DNA from: Oxalobacter vibrioformis
Lineage (GTDB): Bacteria > Pseudomonadota > Gammaproteobacteria > Burkholderiales > Burkholderiaceae_D
DNA length: 64,000 bases
NCBI RefSeq assembly: GCF_027118995.1
Contig: NZ_CP098242.1
Location: 1,116,001 to 1,180,000 of the forward strand
Reading direction: 5' to 3'
Both the position numbers and the translations under genes were made by a program. The notes beneath the pieces are model-generated. The model saw only the letters and a list, made by a program, of their open reading frames with translations. It did no database searches and was not told the origin of the DNA. Below, in pieces: positions 1 through 6,891 of the stretch (position 1 is its first letter; each line of letters opens with the position of its first letter).

Positions 1-61
1 AACGGAATAACAAGCGGGATAGTGGACAGAAAGCGCGGCTACTGAGCTGCATCAGGCAAAC

Positions 62-94
62 AAAAAAACGGCTGCATGATAACATCCAGCCGTT
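62..94 (-). terminator. Intrinsic terminator of the 6S RNA gene
   Basis: On the minus strand AACGGCTG (94-87) pairs perfectly with CAGCCGTT (74-67) around a 12-nt loop and runs into a T-tract (66-62). It lies directly after the 3' arm of the 6S RNA, so it should end that transcript. Confidence 0.85.
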
Positions 95-97
95 TCA

Positions 98-272
98 AAC
101 TTTTCCCCGCCTGTGCCGCTATGTCCGCATCTTGAACCTGAGGTTCAAGGTGGTCACGGTAAGCCGATTTCGGGTTCATCGAACTAGCGACGCGCACGCC
201 CATCGAACAAGTTCCGCAACCGATGCTGATGAATGGTTCAAAGACTAATGACAATCGCAAACACCGCAGGGA
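98..272 (-). ncRNA. ssrS: 6S RNA
   Basis: 6S RNA imitates an open promoter and binds the sigma70 RNA polymerase holoenzyme, lowering housekeeping transcription in stationary phase. Read on the minus strand, the 5' end (CCCTGCGGTGTTTGCGATTG) can pair with the 3' end (GCGGCACAGGCGGGG) to make the closing stem. The diagnostic 3' hairpin CTTGAACC-TCA-GGTTCAAG, present in the same place in E. coli 6S, is intact near 131-150. The RNA follows zapA on the same strand, the usual proteobacterial context, and has its own sigma70-type promoter and terminator. A 73-codon open frame over this stretch is only a by-product of the RNA. The exact ends are uncertain by several nucleotides. Confidence 0.92.
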
Positions 273-278
273 ATCTTC

Positions 279-306
279 AGTCTACCTGATTCTCTGTGTG
301 TGTCAA
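279..306 (-). promoter_or_regulatory. sigma70-type promoter of 6S RNA
   Basis: TTGACA (306-301), 16-nt spacer, TAGACT (284-279) on the minus strand. Transcription would begin near 272, at the predicted 5' end of the 6S RNA. The -35 matches consensus exactly. Confidence 0.75.
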
Positions 307-339
307 CCTGTTTTTTGATGGAATATTGCGCTGTTTTAA

Positions 340-661
340 GGAAACGCTGATTAACTGATTTTGGGAGATGAAGGGCAAGGCAAACGGAGCGCGGCAACCA
401 GGACATATCTTAAGACAGGCGAAGGTGGCGAGCACCGCGTAACGCAGCAATTCGCTCACAAAGTCTCAGGGTCAGGCCTCATTAATTTTCCGTTTGCGAA
501 AAGCCGTTTTGTTTCAAAGGGCAAGGCGCAGCGGGAAATGGGGACACAGGCGTAGCAACCCTACGTCAAGTTCCCATTTTTCGATGCAACGCCGCCATTT
601 GGGACACAACGGCTTTGCAGCAGGCAATTTAATGAAGCCTGACCCTAATATCAGCGGTTCC
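340..661. repeat. Intergenic inverted-repeat element, copy A, interrupted
   Basis: Starts GGAAACGCTGATTAA (340-354) and ends, after an interruption, with AATATCAGCGGTTCC (647-661), a degraded inverted copy of the start. The body to about 463 is nearly identical to the intact 143-bp copy at 10878-11020, including GACATATCTTAAGACAGGCG and the following GAAGGTGGCGAGCACCG. A second, unrelated inverted-repeat element (468-646) is inserted near the right end. The right end abuts the zapA stop codon (662-664). There is no coding potential; it behaves like a small non-autonomous mobile element (MITE-like). Confidence 0.8.
468..646. repeat. 179-bp inverted-repeat element nested in copy A
   Basis: Ends AGGGTCAGGCCTCATTAATT (468-487) and, inverted, AGGGTCAGGCTTCATTAAAT (646-627), 18 of 20 identical. 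Inner arms continue the symmetry (AAAGCCGTT near 500 against AACGGCTTT near 610; AAATGGGGA against TCCCATTT), so the whole unit could fold as one long hairpin. It encodes nothing convincing. The AGGGTCAG end recurs in the small palindrome at 9206-9239. Confidence 0.75.
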
Positions 662-973
662 TCAGAAGAGATCTTCCTGGGGCGCCAGCGCCTTGTCCAG
701 CGCCTCATGCATAAGCGCAATTTTCTGTCTGACTTCAGACAGCGTGAAATCTGAGAGGGGCCCTCTTGGCGCCTTTACCGACAGCAGTTCGGCTGCAATC
801 GAAATAGAAGCCATCATGGCAATCCGGTCATTGCCGCGAACCTTTCCGGCATCACGGATCGCACACATCTTGTCGTCCAGATAGGCAACCGCTTCGCGCA
901 AGGGACGCTCTTCGCCTTCCTGGCATGCCAGCCGGTATGACTGGCCCATAATGGTGACGTCAACGTGGATCAT
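662..973 (-). CDS. zapA: Cell division protein ZapA
   Basis: ZapA binds FtsZ in the cytoplasm and bundles its protofilaments, stabilising the Z-ring. The 103-residue product has the family layout: a short globular N-terminal domain (VDVTIMGQSYRLAC) for FtsZ binding and a helical C-terminal half for dimer and tetramer contacts (about residues 55-100). Its start overlaps the stop of the preceding zapB-like gene by ATGA, so the two are translationally coupled. It is followed on the same strand by intergenic repeats and the 6S RNA gene, which is conserved synteny. Length is normal and I see no defects. Confidence 0.92.
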   Translation of the reverse strand: MIHVDVTIMGQSYRLACQEGEERPLREAVAYLDDKMCAIRDAGKVRGNDRIAMMASISIAAELLSVKAPRGPLSDFTLSEVRQKIALMHEALDKALAPQEDLF

Positions 974-1191
974 TCACCAGCCTCCTCTTCTTCCATCACG
1001 GCCATTGGCAGGGTGCTGATCAATCCAGCAATCCGCTCTCTGGCCTGGGCAAGACGCTGATTCACGATGCTTTGCTCGCCTGTCAGCTCGGCATTGCGGA
1101 TGCGTAATTCCGCATTTTCGCGGCGCAAAGCCACTGTCAGCTCGGCCAACTGGTTTATTTTTTCAGCAAGCGATTCAAAATCGGAAGTCAT
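970..1191 (-). CDS. ZapB-like short coiled-coil cell division protein
   Basis: This 73-residue, almost entirely helical protein has heptad-like spacing of Leu and Ile over residues 5-55 (QLAELTVALRRENAELRIRN), then an acidic tail EEEEAGE. Small coiled-coil proteins of this kind stand directly upstream of zapA in many betaproteobacteria and are annotated as ZapB-like or TIGR02449. E. coli ZapB joins ZapA at the Z-ring and links it to MatP. Function here rests on context and size, because coiled coils carry little diagnostic sequence. It is first gene of the pair with zapA and is divergent from cmk across about 210 bp. Confidence 0.75.
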   Translation of the reverse strand: MTSDFESLAEKINQLAELTVALRRENAELRIRNAELTGEQSIVNQRLAQARERIAGLISTLPMAVMEEEEAGE

Positions 1192-1400
1192 GTCTGGCGG
1201 TACTATGGAAATTCAGTAACAGGATAAAAACCATGTAACACTATTGCACAGATAACCTGTGTTGTGTACCATCCTGTGACTTGAAATTAATAAACTGATT
1301 TAGCGTACTGATTTTACATCCTTTTGGTGATTTTTGTTCATTGCCAATAAATTATTAACCGGCAAGGGCAAATTCTGACCCGTACGCACCCGACCTGCTG

Positions 1401-2084
1401 ATGAGTATACTTCCTTCACAATCAACCACTGCTTTTGTCATTACCATAGACGGTCCTACGGCTTCCGGCAAAGGCACGGTTGCCCAGATTGTGGCAGAGA
1501 GGCTGGGATTTCATTACCTGGATTCCGGCGCACTGTACCGTCTGGTCGCCCTTTCTGTGCTGCGCTCCGGCACATCCATTGAAGACGAAGCGGCTGTCGC
1601 GAAACTGGCCAAAACCCTGCCCTGCCATTTTGAGAATGGCCGGATATTTCTTGCCGATGACGATGTAACCGACACCATTCGCGCTGAAAATGTCGGCAAT
1701 ATGGCTTCCCGCGTTGGCGCCCTGCCTGCTGCCAGAGCCACCCTTTTTTCATTACAGACAGGCTTCAAACGCCCGCCAGGCCTCGTTGCAGATGGCCGTG
1801 ACATGGGAACCGTGATCTTTCCTGACGCCGAACTCAAGGTCTTTTTGACGGCCAGTGTGGAGGCTCGCGCGCAAAGACGTTATAAGCAGTTGATAGAAAA
1901 AGGATTTCCTGCTAAAATTTCCGATCTTCGCCAGGACCTTCACGAGAGGGACCAGCGCGACACTTTCAGAAGCATCGCGCCACTGGCGCCTGCTGCTGAC
2001 GCAAAGCCCCTTGATACCACCCATCTCGGGATTGAAGAGGCTGTCAGTCAGATACTGGAATGGTACGCGGCGAAAAAGCATTAA
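1401..2084 (+). CDS. cmk: Cytidylate kinase
   Basis: Phosphorylates CMP and dCMP with ATP, giving CDP/dCDP in pyrimidine salvage and in recycling of CMP from phospholipid and LPS synthesis. The P-loop GPTASGKGT is at residues 18-26, the CMP-site segment YLDSGALYR at 39-47, and the family motif DGRDMGT at 131-137. Its 227 residues are typical. The start follows a poor ribosome binding site. It heads the cmk-rpsA-ihfB-lapA-lapB series, but a hairpin with a T-rich tail separates it from rpsA. In most betaproteobacteria aroA precedes cmk; here the neighbour is the divergent zapB-like gene, suggesting a local rearrangement. Confidence 0.97.
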   Translation: MSILPSQSTTAFVITIDGPTASGKGTVAQIVAERLGFHYLDSGALYRLVALSVLRSGTSIEDEAAVAKLAKTLPCHFENGRIFLADDDVTDTIRAENVGNMASRVGALPAARATLFSLQTGFKRPPGLVADGRDMGTVIFPDAELKVFLTASVEARAQRRYKQLIEKGFPAKISDLRQDLHERDQRDTFRSIAPLAPAADAKPLDTTHLGIEEAVSQILEWYAAKKH

Positions 2085-2103
2085 TCAGCAGTATTTATGT
2101 TGT

Positions 2104-2130
2104 ACCGGTGCATCACAGGCACCGGTTTTA
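2104..2130 (+). terminator. Terminator-like hairpin between cmk and rpsA
   Basis: ACCGGTGC (2104-2111) pairs with GCACCGGT (2119-2126), with a 7-nt loop, followed by TTTATT. It would stop or reduce read-through from cmk, so rpsA probably has its own promoter in 2130-2190. Confidence 0.6.
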
Positions 2131-2200
2131 TTAACCTGACCCGGTTGATTTTTCACAATGAATGGAAAACACCGGCTTATTCCTTTTTAAATTCTAATCT

Positions 2201-3907
2201 ATGTCAACTGTATCAACCCAAGCTCCTGGACAGGAAAGTTTTGCAGCTCTTTTTGAAGAATCCCTTGCACGTCATGACATGCGTTCCGGCGAAGTTATCT
2301 CTGCCGAAGTCATGCGTTTTGACCACAATTTTGTTGTCGTCAATGCGGGCCTGAAATCCGAATCCTTTATCCCCATTGAGGAATTCAAAAACGATATCGG
2401 CGAACTGGAAGTCAAGGTAGGCGACTATGTTTCTGTCGCCATTGAATCACTGGAAAACGGCTACGGCGACACCATCCTGTCGCGCGACAAGGCCAAACGC
2501 CTGGCCTCATGGCTCGCGCTTGAAAAAGCCATGGAATCCGGTGAAATCGTCACCGGCACGGTAAACGGCAAAGTCAAAGGCGGTCTGACCGTCCTGACCA
2601 ATGGCATCCGCGCCTTCCTGCCCGGTTCACTGGTTGATACCCGTCCGGTAAAAGATACGTCACCGTACGAAGGCAAGACACTGGAATTCAAGGTTATCAA
2701 ACTTGATCGCAAACGCAACAACGTGGTCCTTTCCCGTCGTGCCGTTGTTGAGGCCTCCATGGGTGAAGAACGCCAGAAACTGATGGAAACCCTGAAAGAG
2801 GGTACCGTTGTCAATGGTGTGGTCAAGAACATTACCGATTACGGCGCATTTATCGATCTGGGTGGTATTGATGGGCTGCTGCACATCACCGATCTGGCAT
2901 GGCGCCGCGTCCGCCATCCGTCCGAAATGCTGACGGTTGGCCAGGAAATCACCGCCAAGGTCCTGAAATACGATCAGGAAAAAAATCGCGTCTCCCTGGG
3001 CGTCAAGCAATTGGGTGACGATCCCTGGGCCGGCCTTTCCCGCCGTTATCCGCAAGGCACCCGTCTCTTCGGCAAGGTGACCAACCTGACTGACTACGGT
3101 GCTTTCGTTGAAGTCGAGCAGGGTATTGAAGGCCTCGTACACGTTTCCGAAATGGACTGGACGAACAAAAACGTTGCACCAAACAAAGTGGTCAAACTGG
3201 GCGACGAAGTGGAAGTCATGGTGCTGGAAATCGACGAAGAACGTCGCCGTATCAGCCTCGGCATGAAGCAGACCAAGGCAAACCCATGGGAAGACTTTGC
3301 GCTGACCCACAAAAAAGGCGACAAGGTCAGCGGTGCCATCAAATCCATTACCGATTTTGGTGTGTTCATTGGCCTGCCGGGCAACATCGACGGCCTGGTT
3401 CATCTGTCCGATCTTTCCTGGTCAGAACCGGGCGAAACCGCTGTTCACCAGTACAAGAAAGGTGACGAACTCGAAACCGTCGTTCTCGCCATCGATGTCG
3501 ATCGTGAGCGTGTCTCTTTAGGCGTCAAGCAACTGGAAGGCGACCCGGTCAACAACTACATTGCCATGAATGACAAAGGTTCCATCGTTACCGGTACCGT
3601 CAAGTCTGTTGAGCCGAAAGGCGCCGTCATTCAACTGACAGACGATGTGGAAGGCTATCTGCGTGCATCTGAAATTTCACGTGACCGCGTGGAAGATGCC
3701 TCTACCCATCTGAAAGTCGGCGATACGGTTGAAGTCATGATTATCAATGTTGATCGCAAGTCACGTGCAATCCAGCTGTCCATCAAGGCAAAAGACCAGC
3801 AGGATACACAGGAAGCCATGCAGAAAATGCAGAGTGATTCCAGCGCGGCCTCCGGCATGACCAGCCTGGGCGCACTGCTCAAGGCAAAATTCGACAACAA
3901 AGAATAA
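2201..3907 (+). CDS. rpsA: 30S ribosomal protein S1
   Basis: S1 sits on the 30S subunit and binds mRNA upstream of the start codon, helping it dock and unfold. The 568-residue protein contains six S1 (OB-fold) repeats in tandem: two divergent N-terminal repeats that hold it on the ribosome, then RNA-binding repeats with signatures such as [42 protein letters not shown] and [21 protein letters not shown]. The start ATG at 2201 has no purine-rich Shine-Dalgarno sequence ahead of it. That is also true of E. coli rpsA, where it underlies autoregulation by S1. ihfB follows 18 bp downstream, as usual. Confidence 0.98.
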   Translation: MSTVSTQAPGQESFAALFEESLARHDMRSGEVISAEVMRFDHNFVVVNAGLKSESFIPIEEFKNDIGELEVKVGDYVSVAIESLENGYGDTILSRDKAKRLASWLALEKAMESGEIVTGTVNGKVKGGLTVLTNGIRAFLPGSLVDTRPVKDTSPYEGKTLEFKVIKLDRKRNNVVLSRRAVVEASMGEERQKLMETLKEGTVVNGVVKNITDYGAFIDLGGIDGLLHITDLAWRRVRHPSEMLTVGQEITAKVLKYDQEKNRVSLGVKQLGDDPWAGLSRRYPQGTRLFGKVTNLTDYGAFVEVEQGIEGLVHVSEMDWTNKNVAPNKVVKLGDEVEVMVLEIDEERRRISLGMKQTKANPWEDFALTHKKGDKVSGAIKSITDFGVFIGLPGNIDGLVHLSDLSWSEPGETAVHQYKKGDELETVVLAIDVDRERVSLGVKQLEGDPVNNYIAMNDKGSIVTGTVKSVEPKGAVIQLTDDVEGYLRASEISRDRVEDASTHLKVGDTVEVMIINVDRKSRAIQLSIKAKDQQDTQEAMQKMQSDSSAASGMTSLGALLKAKFDNKE

Positions 3908-3925
3908 TCTGATCGGAAATGCAAT

Positions 3926-4231
3926 ATGACCAAGTCTGAACTGATTTCATCTCTGGCCAACAGCTTTCCACAGCTGTTGGTCAAGGATGCCGAACTCACT
4001 GTAAAAACCATACTTGACGCACTGACAACCGCACTGGCAGACGGTCAACGTATTGAAATTCGTGGCTTTGGCAGTTTTGGCGTCAATGTTCGCCCCCCGC
4101 GCGTCGGACGCAATCCGCGTTCCGGAGAAAAAGTGATGGTCCAGGAAAAACGGGTCCCCCACTTCAAGGCCGGAAAAGAGTTGCGTGAACGGGTCGATAT
4201 CATTGCACTCAAGACAACGAAAGCAGACTGA
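3926..4231 (+). CDS. ihfB: Integration host factor subunit beta
   Basis: With IhfA it forms the heterodimer that bends DNA sharply at specific sites in transcription, recombination and replication. The product is 101 residues, of the HU/IHF family; the DNA-contacting arm [20 protein letters not shown] (about residues 46-65) includes the conserved Arg-Pro turn, and [20 protein letters not shown] completes the core. The position directly after rpsA identifies it as the beta subunit rather than HU. A strong terminator follows, so the lap genes are probably a separate transcription unit. Confidence 0.95.
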   Translation: MTKSELISSLANSFPQLLVKDAELTVKTILDALTTALADGQRIEIRGFGSFGVNVRPPRVGRNPRSGEKVMVQEKRVPHFKAGKELRERVDIIALKTTKAD

Positions 4232-4250
4232 CCTGCAAGCAGAAAAACAA

Positions 4251-4275
4251 AGGGCATCGGAAGATGCCCTTTTTT
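4251..4275 (+). terminator. Intrinsic terminator after ihfB
   Basis: AGGGCATC (4251-4258), loop GGAA, GATGCCCT (4263-4270), then TTTTT. It marks the end of the rpsA-ihfB unit. Confidence 0.85.
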
Positions 4276-4417
4276 AGTACAATCTCTCTTACGACGCCGA
4301 TTTCACCCTGAAGCAGGCGGGATACTTTCGTTAATGTTTTATCGGATTATTTGAAATGCATCCAATACCGGCACGAAAAAATCAGTTAAAAACAATAATA
4401 ACCATGGAAAAACCATC

Positions 4418-4744
4418 ATGAAACTGGTATCCCGAATCGTTGCCATCATTCTGTTCATTCTTTTTTTCGGCCTGGCCGTCAAGAACACCCAGGAAACTTC
4501 CCTGTATTTTTTCTTCGGATATGAAATACGCGGACCGTTTGTTCTGATGCTGCTGGGTTTCTTTGCTGCGGGCAGTATCCTGAGTATCCTGGGCATGACG
4601 CCCATGATATTCCGCAGCAAGCGTGAGCTGTCCCGCAAGAGAAAGCTCATTGAGGCGCTGGAAAAGGAAAGTGCCTCTCAGAAACAGGACGTGGCAAACC
4701 CGCCTTCAGCAGATACGGTTAACAATAACCCGAATACAGTCTGA
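4418..4744 (+). CDS. lapA: Lipopolysaccharide assembly protein A (LapA/YciS family)
   Basis: Small inner-membrane protein, 108 residues. It has two transmembrane helices (about residues 5-20, VAIILFILFFGLAVKN, and 40-62, FVLMLLGFFAAGSILSILGM), then a basic cytoplasmic segment (RSKRELSRKRK) and a helical tail. In E. coli LapA acts with LapB to adjust LpxC proteolysis by FtsH and hence LPS supply. The gene is 33 bp before lapB, conserved order. About 140 bp separates it from the ihfB terminator, leaving room for its own promoter. Confidence 0.9.
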   Translation: MKLVSRIVAIILFILFFGLAVKNTQETSLYFFFGYEIRGPFVLMLLGFFAAGSILSILGMTPMIFRSKRELSRKRKLIEALEKESASQKQDVANPPSADTVNNNPNTV

Positions 4745-4777
4745 ACTGTATTTTTTACCTTTACCTGTCAGGACAGC

Positions 4778-5953
4778 ATGGAATTTGAAATCTGGTGGCT
4801 TCTCTGTATTCCGGTTTTTTTCGGACTGGGATGGATTGCGGCACGTGTCGATATCAAGCAGCTGTTGTCTGAATCCCGGAGCCTGCCGCGAGGCTATTTC
4901 AAGGGCCTCAATTTTCTGCTCAATGAACAGCCGGACAAGGCCATTGATGCCTTTATTGAGATCGTCAAGCTTGATCCGGAAACAGCAGACCTGCACTTTG
5001 CACTGGGTAATCTGTTTCGCCGCCGCGGCGAAACAGAAAGAGCCATCCGCATGCACCAGAACCTGCTTTTACGCCCTGATCTGCCCCAAGAGCAGCAGAT
5101 ACAGGCTCGGTATGAGCTGGGGCAGGATTTCCTCAAAGCCGGTCTTCTGGATCGCGCGGAAGATGTCTTCAAAAACCTGACCGAAACCCAGTACAACACT
5201 ACTGCGCGTCGTGCCCTTCTCGAGATTTTCCAGCGTGAGAAAGAATGGGAACAGGCCATCCATGCTGCTGAAGCATTGCAGGATTCCGGTGCCGGTAGCA
5301 GGCAAAAGGAAATTGCCCAGTTTTATTGCGAAATGGCACAGGACCAGTTGATCAACACCCATCCTGAAAAAGCCATGCCGCTTTTGGAGCGTGCCCTGAA
5401 AGTGGATCGCCTGAATGTCCGGGCCACCATTTTGCTGGGCGATGCGCTGATAGCGCAGGGACGGGTTGATGATGCCATTGCCACCTGGCGCCGGATCGAA
5501 AAACAGAGCATGCCGCATATTGTACTGGTTGCACAACGGCTGATGGACGCCTACCTGAAAACGGAGCGCTCAAAAGAAGGGATCTCACTGTTGAAATCCT
5601 ATCTTGCCGAAGCCTCTTCCATTGATCTGCTGGAAGTCGTATTCCAGGCATTGATCAAGTACGAAAATGTTGAAGCAGCCAATACCCTGGTGCTGGATGA
5701 ACTGAAGCGTACCCCGACACTGCTCGGCCTGGATAAGCTCCTGGAAGCCCGCATGATGATTGCCTCGCCGGAAGCGCGGCAGGATCTCTCCATGGTGAAA
5801 AACCTGGTGCATGGCTATGCCTCAAAACTCGCCCGTTACCAGTGTGATCACTGCGGATTCCAGGCAAGGCAGTTTTACTGGCAATGCCCGGGCTGTCACC
5901 TCTGGGAAACCTATCCCCCAAGAAGAACCGAAGAACTTAACCTGTCTGCCTGA
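4778..5953 (+). CDS. lapB: Lipopolysaccharide assembly protein B (LapB/YciM)
   Basis: LapB is an inner-membrane-anchored adaptor that presents LpxC to FtsH, limiting LPS synthesis. The 391-residue protein shows the full layout: an N-terminal transmembrane helix (WWLLCIPVFFGLGWIAARVD), a run of TPR helices (about residues 40-340, for example AIDAFIEIVKLDPETADLHFALGN), and a C-terminal rubredoxin-like metal site with two CxxC pairs (CDHCGF and CPGC). All four cysteines are present. It lies between lapA and the heptose kinase gene, joining two LPS functions. Its target gene lpxC is also in this window (26036-26971). Confidence 0.94.
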   Translation: MEFEIWWLLCIPVFFGLGWIAARVDIKQLLSESRSLPRGYFKGLNFLLNEQPDKAIDAFIEIVKLDPETADLHFALGNLFRRRGETERAIRMHQNLLLRPDLPQEQQIQARYELGQDFLKAGLLDRAEDVFKNLTETQYNTTARRALLEIFQREKEWEQAIHAAEALQDSGAGSRQKEIAQFYCEMAQDQLINTHPEKAMPLLERALKVDRLNVRATILLGDALIAQGRVDDAIATWRRIEKQSMPHIVLVAQRLMDAYLKTERSKEGISLLKSYLAEASSIDLLEVVFQALIKYENVEAANTLVLDELKRTPTLLGLDKLLEARMMIASPEARQDLSMVKNLVHGYASKLARYQCDHCGFQARQFYWQCPGCHLWETYPPRRTEELNLSA

Positions 5954-5960
5954 TCCACAC

Positions 5961-6881
5961 ATGAAACCCGATCTCAGCAAAATCCGTATACTCGTCGCCG
6001 GTGATGTCATGCTTGACCGTTACTGGTTTGGTGACGTCAATCGCATTTCCCCGGAGGCGCCGGTACCTGTGGTACGGGTTGAGCGCGAGGAAGTGCGCCT
6101 GGGAGGCGCTGCCAATGTCGCCAGGAACACCGCAACACTCGGGGTGCAATCCACCCTTTTGGGCATAACCGGTGAGGATGAAGCCAGCAGTCTTATCAGC
6201 AAACTGCTGGAAGAAACCGGGATCGATCCCTGCCTGCATCGTGACAAAACCGTTTCTACCATCATCAAACTTCGCATCATCGGCCGCCAGCAGCAACTGC
6301 TTCGCGTGGACTTTGAAAAGCCGCCGGCAACCGATGTCATCAACAGCAAAATTTCCCAGTACCGCGCACTCTTATCCAGGCATGACATTGTTATCCTGTC
6401 TGACTACGCAAAAGGGGCCATGATCAATGTGGCCGACATGATTAAGGAAGCCCGGGATGCCGGAAAAACCGTTCTGGTTGACCCCAAAGGGGAAGATTTC
6501 ACCCGGTATGCCGGTGCATCCGTGTTAACGCCCAACAAGGGGGAACTCCGCCAGATTGTCGGCTCGTGGACAAGCGAAGCGCAACTGACAGAAAAAGCTC
6601 AGCAGCTTCGTCAGGAACTGAGACTGGATTACCTGCTCTTGACCCGCTCGGAAGAGGGCATGTCACTGTATGGAAAAGACCAGATCGTGCATGTTCCGGC
6701 AATTGCCCGTGAAGTGTTTGATGTTTCCGGTGCAGGAGATACCGTCATTGCCACCCTGGCAGCCATGATGGGAGCAGGGATGACTATCGCTGATGCCGTG
6801 GCGACGGCAAACCGGGCCGCAGGGATTGTTGTCGGCAAGCTGGGCGCCGCAACAGTTACCCAGGAAGAGCTTTTCGGATAA
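5961..6881 (+). CDS. rfaE1: D-glycero-beta-D-manno-heptose-7-phosphate kinase
   Basis: Phosphorylates D-glycero-D-manno-heptose 7-phosphate at C1 in the cytoplasm, on the route to ADP-heptose for the LPS inner core. It is a PfkB/ribokinase fold of 306 residues: substrate motif GGAANVARN at 48-56, ATP site NKGE, and catalytic GAGD at 257-260. The frame is open upstream to 5811 inside lapB, but the family N-terminus begins at MKPDLSKIRILVAGD, so 5961 is chosen, 7 bp after the lapB stop. It lacks the C-terminal nucleotidyltransferase domain of E. coli HldE. The separate adenylyltransferase (rfaE2) must be elsewhere, as is usual in betaproteobacteria. Confidence 0.95.
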   Translation: MKPDLSKIRILVAGDVMLDRYWFGDVNRISPEAPVPVVRVEREEVRLGGAANVARNTATLGVQSTLLGITGEDEASSLISKLLEETGIDPCLHRDKTVSTIIKLRIIGRQQQLLRVDFEKPPATDVINSKISQYRALLSRHDIVILSDYAKGAMINVADMIKEARDAGKTVLVDPKGEDFTRYAGASVLTPNKGELRQIVGSWTSEAQLTEKAQQLRQELRLDYLLLTRSEEGMSLYGKDQIVHVPAIAREVFDVSGAGDTVIATLAAMMGAGMTIADAVATANRAAGIVVGKLGAATVTQEELFG

Positions 6882-6891
6882 GCCGCCCGGA

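Noticed and set aside
39..260. 73-codon minus-strand reading frame
   Set aside because: Lies across the 6S RNA, whose structure, promoter and terminator explain the sequence.
2660..3403. 247-codon minus-strand frame opposite rpsA
   Set aside because: Mirror of a strongly biased coding sequence; no domain and no ribosome binding site.
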